Source: Gnetum montanum | Taxonomy: Eukaryota; Streptophyta; Gnetopsida; Gnetales; Gnetaceae | Length of the DNA: 37,797 nucleotides | Assembly: GCA_015680685.1 (NCBI GenBank) | Contig: MNCI01020988.1 | Span: 75,688-113,484 of the forward strand | Reading direction: 5' to 3' | Part shown: piece after piece, positions 20,460-31,379 of the stretch | Numbering within the stretch: the first letter of the stretch is position 1 | Layout of the letters: each line of letters begins with the position of its first letter | Translations under genes and position numbers: made by a program | Notes under the pieces: model-generated | The model's database searches: none | Told to the model about the DNA's origin: nothing | The model's input: the letters and a program-made list of their open reading frames with translations, nothing else

Positions 20460-20467
20460 ACTAAATA

Positions 20468-21851
20468 ACCATTTGGCCTAATTTAGCTGGCAAACTTCCT
20501 AAATAAAGATAAGGAATCATTTTGTCTTGATGAAGAGCGAGTCGATAGACTTCATTAGCATATTCAGCACTAAACTGCTCAAAATATCTCAAATCTTCTA
20601 ATTTTCTCTGACTAAGTAATAACTTATCTTTTAATCTTAAATTTTCTGACAAATCCACTGTAAACTCTGTAACTAACGAAACAAACACACCTTGTAGACC
20701 GGTTGCCGTAATTTCATTCTTTTGTTCTTGTGTTGTACATTCCCACCAATGACGTACTTTCCCACATGCTCGAGAAAATCCTCCTAAAATGACTGTCTTT
20801 TCATCCATCCTTAGGATCTGCATACTTATTCTTAATTGATCAATCCATAAACGAATTGCATGCAACACTTCTTTGGGCAGAAGATAGTCAATGTCAACAA
20901 CAGGAATTGATGAGGTTGGCCAATGCTGGAAAGTTGTGAAAACAGGAGGTTGTGATGGAGGTGGTCGTTGCCAAGGCGGATTGGCACACGTTCTTCTAGC
21001 CATCATGATGTGCTGCTGGCATTCTCCTTCAGGTGGATCTGGGGATGAGGTTGAAGTGGATGTTGCTGGTGGTGATTTATCTATCTGCATTTGCTTGATT
21101 CTTTCTAAAAGCATACGATCTCTTGGATCTAGAAATACTGGTGTTTCAGATGAACCCCTAGATCGCTGGTCAGGCTCTCTTGGCTTTGGTAGTGACAGCT
21201 GATTTTCTACTGATAATGCAATCTTCAATTTTTGCCTGGTCACGCTCGCTTGACTTTGTCGCTGTTCAACTATGGCCTCATAGCTTGCTAGATGATCAAC
21301 CATTTCTTGAGACATCTGAGTGAGGTGACTTTGGACTTCGTTCTCGAGTTGAGCTACTTGATTATGCAACTGGGTAATATTTTGTGATGCATAAGAGGTC
21401 CAATGACATAAATAATTGAGCTGCCTTGTATTATCAGGTTGATCAATGGCGTTGTTGGCTGTATGTTCAAGTAAGTAATTGCAGTCGGCTCTAGTTGTTG
21501 GTTGTTCTACTTCAGAGGCTGTTGTCGCATATATGCCTTGTGGCGGCCATCTTCCTCCTTGGAGTAGTCTTCTTGATCCTACTTGCTTGTAGGACGGCTG
21601 CATCATGAGAATTGCTGCACGCGTGTCATAGCTTGGTGATGAAGATGACTCATCATATTTTCTTGTTGGTAAGATGGGCGGTAAGGCTTCTAATGTTATA
21701 GTTGCTTGCCTACCAGATTTTTGAACAGGATACTGACTCCATCTTCTCTTCGGCTTTTCCACGGTTTTAAATTCCTGAGCATGAAGCAAATTCTGAATTC
21801 TCGGAAAACTTTGCACATAATTAGGTGTCGCAATAGATCTTCCACAAGCCT
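20468..21851 (-). pseudogene. EPRV fragment in E2: end of movement protein to N-terminal coat protein
   Basis: The minus frame is open from 21816 to 20461 (451 codons) and covers the last part of the movement protein, the linker with a short coiled coil (near 21350) and the N-terminal half of the coat protein. It is nearly identical to 607-1990 and lacks the single stop found there. The right border joins gag just after its zinc knuckle (ccacaagcct/agactcctg near 21851). The viral frame is not the gag knuckle frame, so no fusion protein would be made from the present sequence. Confidence 0.85.
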
Positions 21852-23566
21852 AGACTCCTGTAGATGTGAGATAATTTGAAAACATCCCTTAGGATGGTCA
21901 TAGTGGTAGATCTCACATCCACTATCATCGTCTGTGTCAAAGTTCACAACCTCATCAAAGATAAGAATTTTCCCCTTACCCTTGTTATGTGCAGGGCTTG
22001 AATTTCTCCGCTTTATCTTACCTTTGTCACTACTTTGTTCCTCCTTAGACTCTTCTACAATTTTNCCTCATCACAGAATTTCACTCCCTTCTTACGAAGG
22101 GAGGGATCACGGTTGTATTCTTCTACACTTTCCCTCTTACGTAGCTCTCCCTCTTCTTTTGCTACTTGTTCCAACAAGCTATGTACTTCATGAGCTCTAA
22201 GTTGTGAGAGTCTCCCTTGGGCATAAGTCCCAAGGGTTCTTCTAGTTTCATTCCTTAGCCCATCCACAATGTGGTGAAGTTGATCCTGCTGAGCGTACCC
22301 ATGGCCCGGGCAACGATGTAACAATGTGTAGTAATGGGTCATGGCAGCATCCAAGGGTTCATGAGTACCTTTCTTCCAACCTTGGATATTCTTACATAAA
22401 TTGGACACTCTGGAGTACGTCTGATACTTTTCGTTGAACAATTCTAGCATCGTACTCCACCTCCTAATGGTTTCCAGCTCTAAGGACCGATACCAACTCT
22501 CTGCTTCTTTGGTGAGTTTCCTTGGGAAAAAATTAAGTTTTTGCCACTCATTTTCTATATTCTGCAAGGCACAGGCATCATGGAATGCCTATAAATGATT
22601 TTGCAGATCAGCACTGTATCCCCCTTCAAATCGTGTGATATTATTCATGTCTAATCATTTGATCTGACTATCTTTTAAATTCCTTGTGGGAATCCTAACT
22701 ACCTCCGTTATGTCAAGAATACTTCGGGTTGCGAGTAGGGGCTCATCATGATCATCTCTTTCATGATGCCTGTGATGTCTGCGTTGTTCCCTACTCTCCC
22801 TATGTCCTTGCCCTTGTCCTCTCTCTCAACTTTCCCGTTAAGGTCTTTCATTTTGTCTACCTTTATCCTCTCCATTATGTCCATGATGGCTATGCCTAGA
22901 TGTGGAAGGAGAGGGTGAGTGATGTGAAGAAGGGGAAGAAGAAGGGGAACCATCACCATGATGATGTTTCTTGCCTTCTCTTCGACTGCTACGACCCTGA
23001 TCGTGGTGACGATCTGAGTGCCCGTCCTTAGCATGAGTGGTTGTTCCCTCTATGAATAGTTGGGGTTCATGGGCATCAGAACCAGGGACATGTATCGTTG
23101 ATCGTAGGTTCTGATACCCAACCTCTTCACCATCGTTAGGAGGGGGAACATCATTTGTTAAAGAACCCGTGATGTGCAGACCTTTTCCTTTCAGCAGTGT
23201 ATGTTGACTCTCCTGGCTTAAGTCCCTCATACGTTGGGCATTTGTGGGATAATAATCCCTCATGTCAAAATCATCCACAACGTATTCAGCAAATAGTTCT
23301 TGCATGCCAATCTTTGCCAAGGCATGGAAGAGCATGTTAGGGACTGATCGATCTAGGGGTAACATGATGTTACCTTGCAAATCTCTCCATCACAGCTGTT
23401 CATCTTGATGAAGGATAAAGGTGAATCCTGGAATATACTCATCGGGATGAGTATAAACTATCTTATATTGTTTAGGACTTGGCTGATTTCGACTATGTGT
23501 TTTATGTTGCCAACTATCTCGTGTATGGTCCTTTTGTGGTGAGTTGCTCTTATGAGAAGAAGACAT
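21852..23566 (-). pseudogene. gag: E2 gag pseudogene
   Basis: The start is ATG at 23566-23564 (MSSSHKSN...), about 120 nt after the PBS. The N-terminal half is hydrophilic and rich in Ser, His, Arg and Lys (near 23010-22840). The Gag core lies at 22580-22130 (KLNFFPRKL, AESWYRSLEL, LRNETRRTLGTYAQG). The zinc knuckle of E1 and E3 is present in degenerate form at about 21915-21880 (second Cys changed to Tyr) but in another frame, so a frameshift lies near the ambiguous base at 22065. Stops occur near 23388 and several between 22840 and 22570. The C-terminal tail present in E3 is replaced by EPRV. Confidence 0.82.
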
Positions 23567-23688
23567 TTTTATCGATGTGCTAATTTTACCGTTATACAAA
23601 TTTTTATCTTGCTTAACACAAAGGTTTGTTAAGGCTCACAACGATGTGAATGATATCCTTATGTTCTATATGGCGCACAAACACTTAG

Positions 23689-23707
23689 TCCCTGGCAACG
23701 GTGCCAA
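23689..23707 (-). promoter_or_regulatory. E2 primer-binding site (tRNA-Asp type, mutated)
   Basis: On the minus strand this reads TTGGCACCGTTGCCAGGGA, two transitions away from the E1 site, directly after the LTR edge. Confidence 0.88.
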
Positions 23708-24657
23708 TGATGAGTGGCGAGATACCCCTACACTCAACCATACGAAATGAGCGTAGCATGCATGATCCGGTCGAACTCTGTAGACTAAATGCCTACATGC
23801 CCCATGAAACACTTGGGGTTAATCATTCATTGTCTTCCCAGACTTACTTGTATGTGTCACGGTGTATGGTTAAGCAAGTCTGAGGTATATGATTTTTATG
23901 GTCTTTTATGTTTTTATGTCTTCTATGCTATGAGAGAAGGGTTGAGAAACTAACTAACTCTAACTAATGACTAAGTCTAAATTAACTAGCATCAGCATCC
24001 ATTCCCACTTACTGTACACACCCTGAACTATGCAACTGTGGCTACTAAACACTAATCGTTACTGGGATCACCACATGTAACGCACATGCTCGAAGTGGTC
24101 ATACTGAGGCACTTAACTAGCCTAAGCGTGATAAGCATCTGTTCCTTGGCTATCTGTACATATCCTTGAATGCTCAGAACCAAGTTGTACTTATCCCATG
24201 TTCTACGAGTTTAGGGTAAGAGAGACTAATCGCGATGAGCAGCCAATTCCTTGACTAGCCGTACACATCCTTAGATGCTCGTAATCAAGTCGTACTCATG
24301 CTGCGCTACTGCAAGGTAATAAATAATAGGTAAGAAACAACATGTAATAAAACCTATTCCCTGCACTGCAAGGTTTATCCACAAAGCTCGTCTTTATTAT
24401 CGTACACAACTTGCGTTCAACTACAATGTTGCTCGAATAAAGATCCGTTCACCTGGGGACTCCTACTACAGGCACATGGAAAATATTCTATCTCTGGAGT
24501 GATCAATCTGCCAGAGTTTTCCTACTTCTAGCCTAGGATGATGAATAAGGGGAGTACCACCTCTTATTTATAGATATGGCGGCGGACCGCGATATCGCAT
24601 ACGCGATATCGCAAGGGACGACGTGATATCACAGCTCATGCGAATCACGTCTCATCA
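23708..24657 (-). repeat. E2 5' LTR, intact (950 bp)
   Basis: It begins at tgatgagtgg next to the PBS and ends at ...ctcatca before GATGG. On the minus strand U3 carries three GATATC palindromes (24591, 24605, 24625) directly upstream of a TATA box (24561-24573). The R-U5 part holds the three-fold ccgtacac-like module and a hairpin. It is the only complete LTR of this subfamily in the window. Confidence 0.9.
24561..24573 (-). promoter_or_regulatory. TATA box of E2 5' LTR
   Basis: On the minus strand this reads CTATAAATAAGAG. It is followed by the presumed R region and preceded by the GATATC array (24591-24630). Its counterparts in E3 lie at 28301-28310 and 36490-36499. Confidence 0.65.
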
Positions 24658-25596
24658 GATGGTTAGCCTTGGTCGGTAAGTATTATTTGTTCATTCAATT
24701 CATTTCTTGAGTATAGTGGGTGGTGGAGGAGTTTCATTTAGATTTGATTATTTATTCAAATTATTAATATTTGTCATTTGTTCCTTATATGTATAAGTTT
24801 TTCCAACTTTTATTTACAGCTATCCCTTGTGCATGACTATCAACTACCTCATGCCTACAACCAAACCCATAAGAGAGTGTTTTATGGCTTTATTTACCCT
24901 ACTCAATCTTATGACTAATTTCCTTTGTGTTTTTTGTGCCTTTCACGTAATTTATCAATTTTGATGAGTATAATTTAAAAGAAGAAGCTAATGATTAAAT
25001 CCATGTTTTAGACCTTTGAAGTCTTTTCACTATGTTTCCAATTTCAATTGTTTGATTCTATGTTGTAATGCTTAGTCGGGATTTACGTACTTTACTCTGA
25101 TGTGAGGATTTATATTGTACTTTGAATGTCTTTGGTGCATGTCTAACTTTGATCCATATACAAATTATATTGCATTAATTATAATTCAATATTAAGATTT
25201 GGCCATTTATATCCAACATTAGAGTCCAATGTTCTTTTACATGCAATTGTAATTTCAAGCTATATTTATATTTGATTATGTATTTGATTTTTACAATAAT
25301 TTCCTAGTATTGTTATTGTAATTTTTGATTTGAGTAATAGGGTAAGACCTACTTTATTTAGTGAATGGGTTAGGTTTAGACAACCTGGGGTTACTCTCAC
25401 TATTTCAACAACATTTTACTTTTTGTTGTATTTTTCTTACCCTCATGTACCTATTCTTTTAGGGATGTCAACTGCTTTTCCTATCTAATTTTCTTAGGTT
25501 CGATGTAATTTTTAATTAGTATTTTTGTTTTCGCATGTTTCAGTTTTTATCTAAGTAATGCCTTTTTAGCCTAAGCTTGTTTAGTAGGGTGTGACA
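24658..25596 (+). repeat. 3' LTR of gypsy element, second part
   Basis: This starts with the right GATGG duplication of E2 and continues the LTR interrupted at 19790. Sequence on both sides of the insertion shares the repeated phrase agccttggt...taagt, consistent with continuity. It ends in GGGTGTGACA at 25596. No gene is present. Confidence 0.68.
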
Positions 25597-27556
25597 AGAA
25601 AATATAAAATTTTTTAACATGGCTATTAAAGAAGATATGAAATTAAATAGAAGAGCTTAACACCCAGTTTTAGCATGATTATTGAGTGTATGTGGGAAAA
25701 GATAGAATTTTTGCCACTTACTATTCAACCCTTGTAGCTCACAAACAATGCAAAATGCTTAACCTTAAAGTTGTGAATCATCATTCAATTACACATTGTA
25801 TGTGTAAATGTCATCCATTTCAATTTTTTTGATTTTTCTCTCCTTTCTTCAAATAGGATGTAAACTTTTTTGATTTCATCCTTGTAGGTGCATTAAAACA
25901 ATGGCTTATCAATGCATTCAATAAAATGAATATAAGAAAAATGCAAAATAAGGAATTACTTCATGTTATCACAAGTATAGCTCAAGTGCACATGAACAAG
26001 GATGCATGGACCTCTTTCTCCTAGCATGATTTATATTTTGGTAATAAGAGTGTCTAGGAGAAGTTTCTTCCTGCTTCCTAGTATGTATGAACTTGTACTC
26101 TTTTTCCACAATCATACCATGAAGCTCTTACTTCTCATGAGCGACATACACTAATTTTTAATGGGTTTGAAATTTGATAAATTCTTGATGAAGCCTTGAT
26201 TAAATAAAGCCTCCTCAAAGGTAATAGATGCAACCTCTATAGGCTCATTGCAAAAAAATTTCATGTTTATCTTGCCATCATTACAATATGTCTTGACGAA
26301 AACAATGGAATGTGATGATTTATTCACCATGTTTTTGAATGTGATTTGAAAATGTGAGGCTTTTTCTTTTTAACTTATTTTTGTTATTTAATTCAGTCCT
26401 TTATTTCTTACAAAATCAATAGCTAAGAAAAGAAAAATTGTAAATGTATAAGTAAAACAAGTAATTCACACACATCTTTCCTATTAATATTGCCAATGAT
26501 AGAGGCTTTCTTCGATCAAGATCACATGGAATGTTTTAATTGATACTTGTGATGAATTAGTCATTACCACCAAAAAGAAACATCAATGAATTATATAGTT
26601 GTGTTTGTCATTATGTCACAAAAAAGATAAAATAATATTATAACACATATCATACATATGATACAAAAATAACCCAAACTCTCAAATTCTCTCATGTATA
26701 AGAGGTTTTTATTATAATTAGAAATTGGGACTTCACAAATCTTATTCAAGTATGTTTTGCAACTTTTTCTGAAAATTTATTTTTCAAATTTTTAGATATA
26801 TAATTTTATGATAAATTATGATTCCAATGAATTGATTTTTACATAAAATACAATCTTTGATTAACTCAAATCCCTCATAGAAAAATAATATTTACATAAA
26901 CAAACTTCAATATCCAATCTCTCTTTAAAAAAGGCATAACAAGGAATACTATAACTTATACCCAAATAACTATTTAAAAAGTAATATTAAAGTAATCTAA
27001 AAACCTCCCAATACCCCTCCTCATGGAATCTTGAACCTATGATCTTTAAATCGTAACAACAATTGCTAAATGGAGCTCAAACTATGCATCACTTAAAAAA
27101 TAATGAAATTCCAAAGAACTATATATCACCTCCCATCCATCCTATTAAATTAACCTAATAGACCAAACTAACAACCTAGCCTCCCTAATTTGAACATATA
27201 TCCCATGATCCATAAATGAAAAATTATAACTAGAAGTTTAATTGAGCTTTTTGAAATAGCACCAAGGAAACTTGGTAACTTTACTGATGAAGTGTTTACT
27301 ATGCATAATATATATTTTTCTTCTATCCAATAGAGCCTAAGGGTCTTTAGATGTAATAAAAATTATTTCAGTTTAATAAAATTACTTCTATTTAAACTAA
27401 CTAACCCAATACTAAAGTATTCATAAAAATTGTTTGTAATCCTCCTCATACAATCTTCAACCTACAATCCTTAAATTATAAAAATAATTGCTAAATAAAA
27501 ATGAAACTACACATGATCTAAACAGTTATCAAATTCCAAATACTATACACCATGCC
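25597..27556. other. AT-rich intergenic DNA with degenerate repeats
   Basis: No coding region, LTR end or RNA gene could be supported. From about 27025 to 27555 two copies (27028-27140 and 27450-27555) of a degenerate repeat occur. On the minus strand each has a sequence like tRNA box B (GGTTCAAGATTCC near 27032). A third copy lies on the other side of E3 (36898-37015). Confidence 0.5.
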
Positions 27557-27560
27557 CAAT
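27557..27560 (+). repeat. E3 target-site duplication, left copy
   Basis: CAAT precedes the LTR edge and recurs at 36601-36604. If the first T of the LTR is counted, the match is CAATT (5 bp), so the exact LTR edge is uncertain by one base. Confidence 0.7.
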
Positions 27561-28411
27561 TGATGAGTGGTGAGGTACCCCTATACTCAACCATACAAAT
27601 ATGAGCGTTCAAGCACGATCTGGTCGAACTCTGTAGATGGACTAGTTGTGGTATCTAGATAGTTACATGTTGATCGCAATACATTGTCTTCCCACCTGGA
27701 CTAGTATTTACTTGGTCATGTATGGTTTAGTCGAAAGTGGTGAATGATGTGATCCTAAACTAGTGCTACTCCTAGAGACAATGGAGAATAATCTTGTTTT
27801 AAGCTAATAAGCAATAAGAAGAAAAATATAAACTAGCCTAAGTGCAATGAGCATTCGTCCTTGATCATCCATGTGCATCTTGAACCTCGTGTACTACTTT
27901 TGGGGTTACCAAGCGCATATTACTTAAGCACTCCTAAACATACTACTAGGTTACCAAGTAGTTACACTTAAATTTTTGTGATTAAGTTGTACTCAATACG
28001 CATTTAATAATAGGAATAGCAAATGATGATAAAGAAATATCAACGAAGAAAACAATAAATAACAATAACAATTAAATAATTAAAAACTAAGTGAATGCTA
28101 CAATGATGGAGTAATCTTGATCTTTATTGCCAATCATGTGCGTGTCCAAGTACATCACACTCGAATAAAGGTTCCATACAATTACAATCATCACATTGCG
28201 AGCATGCACTAGGAAAAGAATTGAAACAAATTGAAAACTAACAAAAAAGACTCTACACTTACACTTATTGACTTCCCCCTTTCCTGTGCATCCGAATGTG
28301 GTATTTATAGGCCTACATAGGAATCACGATATTGTGTATTCGATATCATTATCTAGGCTATGATATCGTGTACCTGATATCAAGGATCTAATATCAAGGC
28401 CTTCCAAAACA
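27561..28411 (-). repeat. E3 3' LTR (851 bp)
   Basis: It runs from tgatgagtgg to ...ccaaaaca and aligns over its length with 35740-36600. It carries GATATC at 28342, 28362 and 28376 and a TATA box at 28301-28310 (minus strand CTATAAATAC). The flanking internal bases, read on the minus strand, have a G-run (TGGGGGTATGA) that may be the polypurine tract, but this is weak. Confidence 0.9.
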
Positions 28412-28529
28412 TGGGTAATCATACCCCCATGATTGAATAAAAAATTTTCCTCGAGTCAGACAAAATGAGAACAAGTACGATTGATTACACAGTGGATAGG
28501 TATGGGACTATTGACTAACTAAGAATTAC

Positions 28530-31379
28530 TCATGTCGTAGTGTGGAATTGAACAAAACAAAATTGGGACACAGACAGAGAATTTACAAAAAATAGAATTT
28601 TTTGCAACTCATGTGGTTCCTGGTGGTGGGGGCTCCTCCATGGGTCTCTTCTCCTTATCTTGTGCTCCAAGTTTTGGAAATGGATGTCTCTAAAAAATTT
28701 CCTAGAACATTTTTTCTTTGGTTTGGGGATCCCGTGCCATCCATGTTGATGCTCCAATGCTTGATAGAGTCGGCACCTCCCATGGACACAACAATTACGG
28801 GAACATATGATTGGCCTCAACATACCAAGCCACAAATAGCCGTCATTCCTCTTCATAGGCTCTAGCTTTGTCCTTGCATTCTTGGTAGTCTCTGAGCTGT
28901 TAAGCCAAATCTGCTGTGACATCCTTTTATCCTTGATAGCTAGTCTTGACCACCTCTAATTCATAATTTTCCACTTCTAATTTCTACAGTGTCTTCTTGT
29001 GTTCAGCAAATTCTATTTCATACTTTGTGTAGGTGGTTGCTACCTTCTTTTCCAATTCTATTCTCGGGCGTCCAACTATCAACATGGCTAAGTTGGCATA
29101 CCGTAGGCTTGCCAACTCCATGTACTCTGTGAGATCTTGTATCTGCAGGTCCTGACTTTTTAATTCTGCTTGGTGGTCAAAGGCATAAATATCCAATATG
29201 GCCCACCAATCAGCATTCTGAGCACTGATCTCCTTCTCAATCACTTGCTTGTACATCCCCATCTGATCTTTGAAATACTCTTTGAGCTTCTCATGTTACT
29301 TGGCCTCATTCTACCACGCACTATTTCAATTGCCTTCTTTTGACAGATCATGCATACCTCCTTCATTGAGAGGGTTCTATTTTCTTTGGCCAAGTGATTC
29401 ATATCCTAGTTAACCCTTACTAAAATGTTCTTGCAATTGCTAAAGATTTTCCTTGAGAATATTATTTTCTCTTTCTACTGTAGTTAACTGGAGATTTTCA
29501 GTGGCGAGGCATTTATTTTCTTCTTGTGAGGTCTTGAGTGCTTTGGCATGTACATACGTTTGAGTTTGTGCCTTAGAAGCATCCCAATTAGCCCTCTCTT
29601 TTTCCTTAGCCATTTTTTTATTCTCCTCCAACAATTTATTCAGCTCTTTGTTTGAAAGGATTCTAGCTAATCTAAAGGGATGAATTGGGATGGATCCTGC
29701 TATGCAACGTGTAGGGTGACGAGCTTTTCTTGAAGTCTTTCTAACTCCTCCTCTGCATGCTCGACCTTGACCTCTACCATGACTACCTTCCCTTTTGTGG
29801 AGATGAGGCCTGATTGAGTTGTTGTGACATCTTGAGGGATGTCAAACAGGGACTTCATCACTTATCTTGTTTGCAGCAACCGGTCTAGAACATCCTCATG
29901 CTCCACAGGAGTCATTGAGGGACTGGCCAAAGTTTGAGCATCACGTGCTCTTGTAAAATCTTTCGATGACATAATAGGGACATTAAATGATTCTTTTATG
30001 TGGTATGCGACCACTTCTACTACTCTCGCTGCATCTTGGTGATGCATGACCACTACTATGGTGCCTTCACCAGTTTCTAATTGCACTTGAAAATATGTAG
30101 CGTTTCTAAAGATTTTTTGTGACCAATGTAATTCCCCTCCTCCTATTTGGATAGATACCTTGCCCCATGCATGATTAATTGACATCGTGGGTTGTACAGC
30201 ATCATGAATAACCCTAAAGAGATTGGCTTCATCACGGCTTTCCTAACTGACCATTTCAGTGATGGCCCTGAGGTGGCTCATCGACGGTCGATAGTTCTAC
30301 AGTGGCAATGGTAGTTGGTCTTGTTGGCCTGTAGGTTGTGTGTTGGGCCCTACTTCCTATTGTTGACTAGGCCTTGTGCCTAGAAGTTGGCTAGGCTCTC
30401 TAGTTTAAGGTGTAGTGGGCCCCACTGTCTATTCTTGTTCAGGCTCCAGTGTCTCACTAGCACTTTTCCTTGGGGCTAGTGGCTTCAGTAATTCAGCAAA
30501 TGAAGCATTTTGGGACTTTCTAAGGATGTAATTAGTGTACCCTAGAATTCTAGTACATCAGAACAACTTCCTAATGAGACAAGGAAAGGGCAATGTGAAC
30601 TTCTCCATCTTACGTTCTTCAAATCGCCTCAAATTTTCTGTAAGATATAGATAGGGTAGGTTGGCATTAACCTTGCCCATCAAGATGGTAGTTCCTCTAT
30701 CCGTATATGTGGAAATCCTATTTAAACATTTTGTTGGAAAAATGTGATATGTGCCAATTTTAAAGTAGATTCTCTCTTCAAGTGTAACCTCTCCATATGC
30801 TTTATCTTCCTTGTTGTACATCCTTTTCAACCATATCTTTTGTGCATCAACATCAAAACGAGTGGACAAGTGAGCAACCTTTGGCCCTGTATTTGAAAGA
30901 TTTAGAATTTCCAAAATGGCTTTGGCAAAGAAATGAATAGAAATATCACCAATACCAACGGTGGTGTCTTCTTCTTTGTTATGCCAAAATTGGTACATAT
31001 CTCATAGGTACCAATTACCACTTTCAGGGAGAATAGGCCACAGTGGAGACCCTTTAAGTTTTTCTTTGATTGCTTCAGAAGCAAACTTAGTGAAAGGTCC
31101 AAAGTTGAGTTCCACAATCATAGCTATTGACATGGACCTTTTATGAATTACCTGAACACATTCCGGAGACAATGTGAGATGTTGTTCTTGTTCAGGTGCT
31201 CCACCATATTCACCTTCGACTTGTCCTGATTGCATAGTAATAGGAGGTTCCTGATGGATGCTAAATGATTGTGCCTCTTGCTCTATATGTTCCTCGAGAG
31301 ACACCTGGCCTCTGCCTCTCCTTGGCCGTTTGGATGCACCCTGAGAGTGTTCTCCTTGCTATCCTCTTTTAGGGGCCAT
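28530..31379 (-). pseudogene. E3 second ORF, unknown function (Lys/Arg-rich N-terminus, coiled-coil C-terminus)
   Basis: ATG 31379-31377 opens with MAPKRG and, after one stop, a basic cluster KRPRRGRG, like a nuclear-localisation or nucleic-acid-binding tail. The same frame continues with interruptions to about 29862 (open segments 31304-31002, 30998-30558, 30185-29862). The middle part, with LNLSNTGP and a LPFPCLIRKLF end, loosely resembles the putative plant transposon proteins found in many gypsy-derived repeats. This is an impression, not a domain hit. After a frameshift, 29634-28984 encodes Lys/Glu-rich sequence with heptad-like spacing (coiled coil). Reconstructed length is roughly 900 codons. 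It follows a candidate internal promoter and sits in the env position of Athila-like elements. It is broken by several stops and at least two frameshifts. Confidence 0.55.

Larger units (their letters stand above)
19791..24657 (-). mobile_element. E2: TR-GAG-type LTR element carrying an EPRV fragment
   Basis: The element is minus-oriented. The 5' LTR is at 23708-24657, PBS at 23689-23707, gag at 23566 down to about 21852, then EPRV MP-CP sequence (21851-20468, same sense), 8 nt of filler and the R-U5 part of the 3' LTR (20459-19791). The outer ends are TG...CA with a perfect 5-bp duplication GATGG. The gag end, polypurine tract and U3 of the 3' LTR are missing and the viral piece lies in their place. 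Because the outer ends have a clean duplication, the viral piece was either present when the element integrated or entered later without touching the ends. Confidence 0.9.

Noticed and set aside
22065-22065. Ambiguous base n as a biological feature
   Set aside because: It marks a sequencing or assembly uncertainty near the E2 gag frameshift, so the exact break there cannot be judged.
25597-27556. Possible host gene exons in the AT-rich flank
   Set aside because: No frame longer than background, no recognisable protein and no convincing splice-site pairs.
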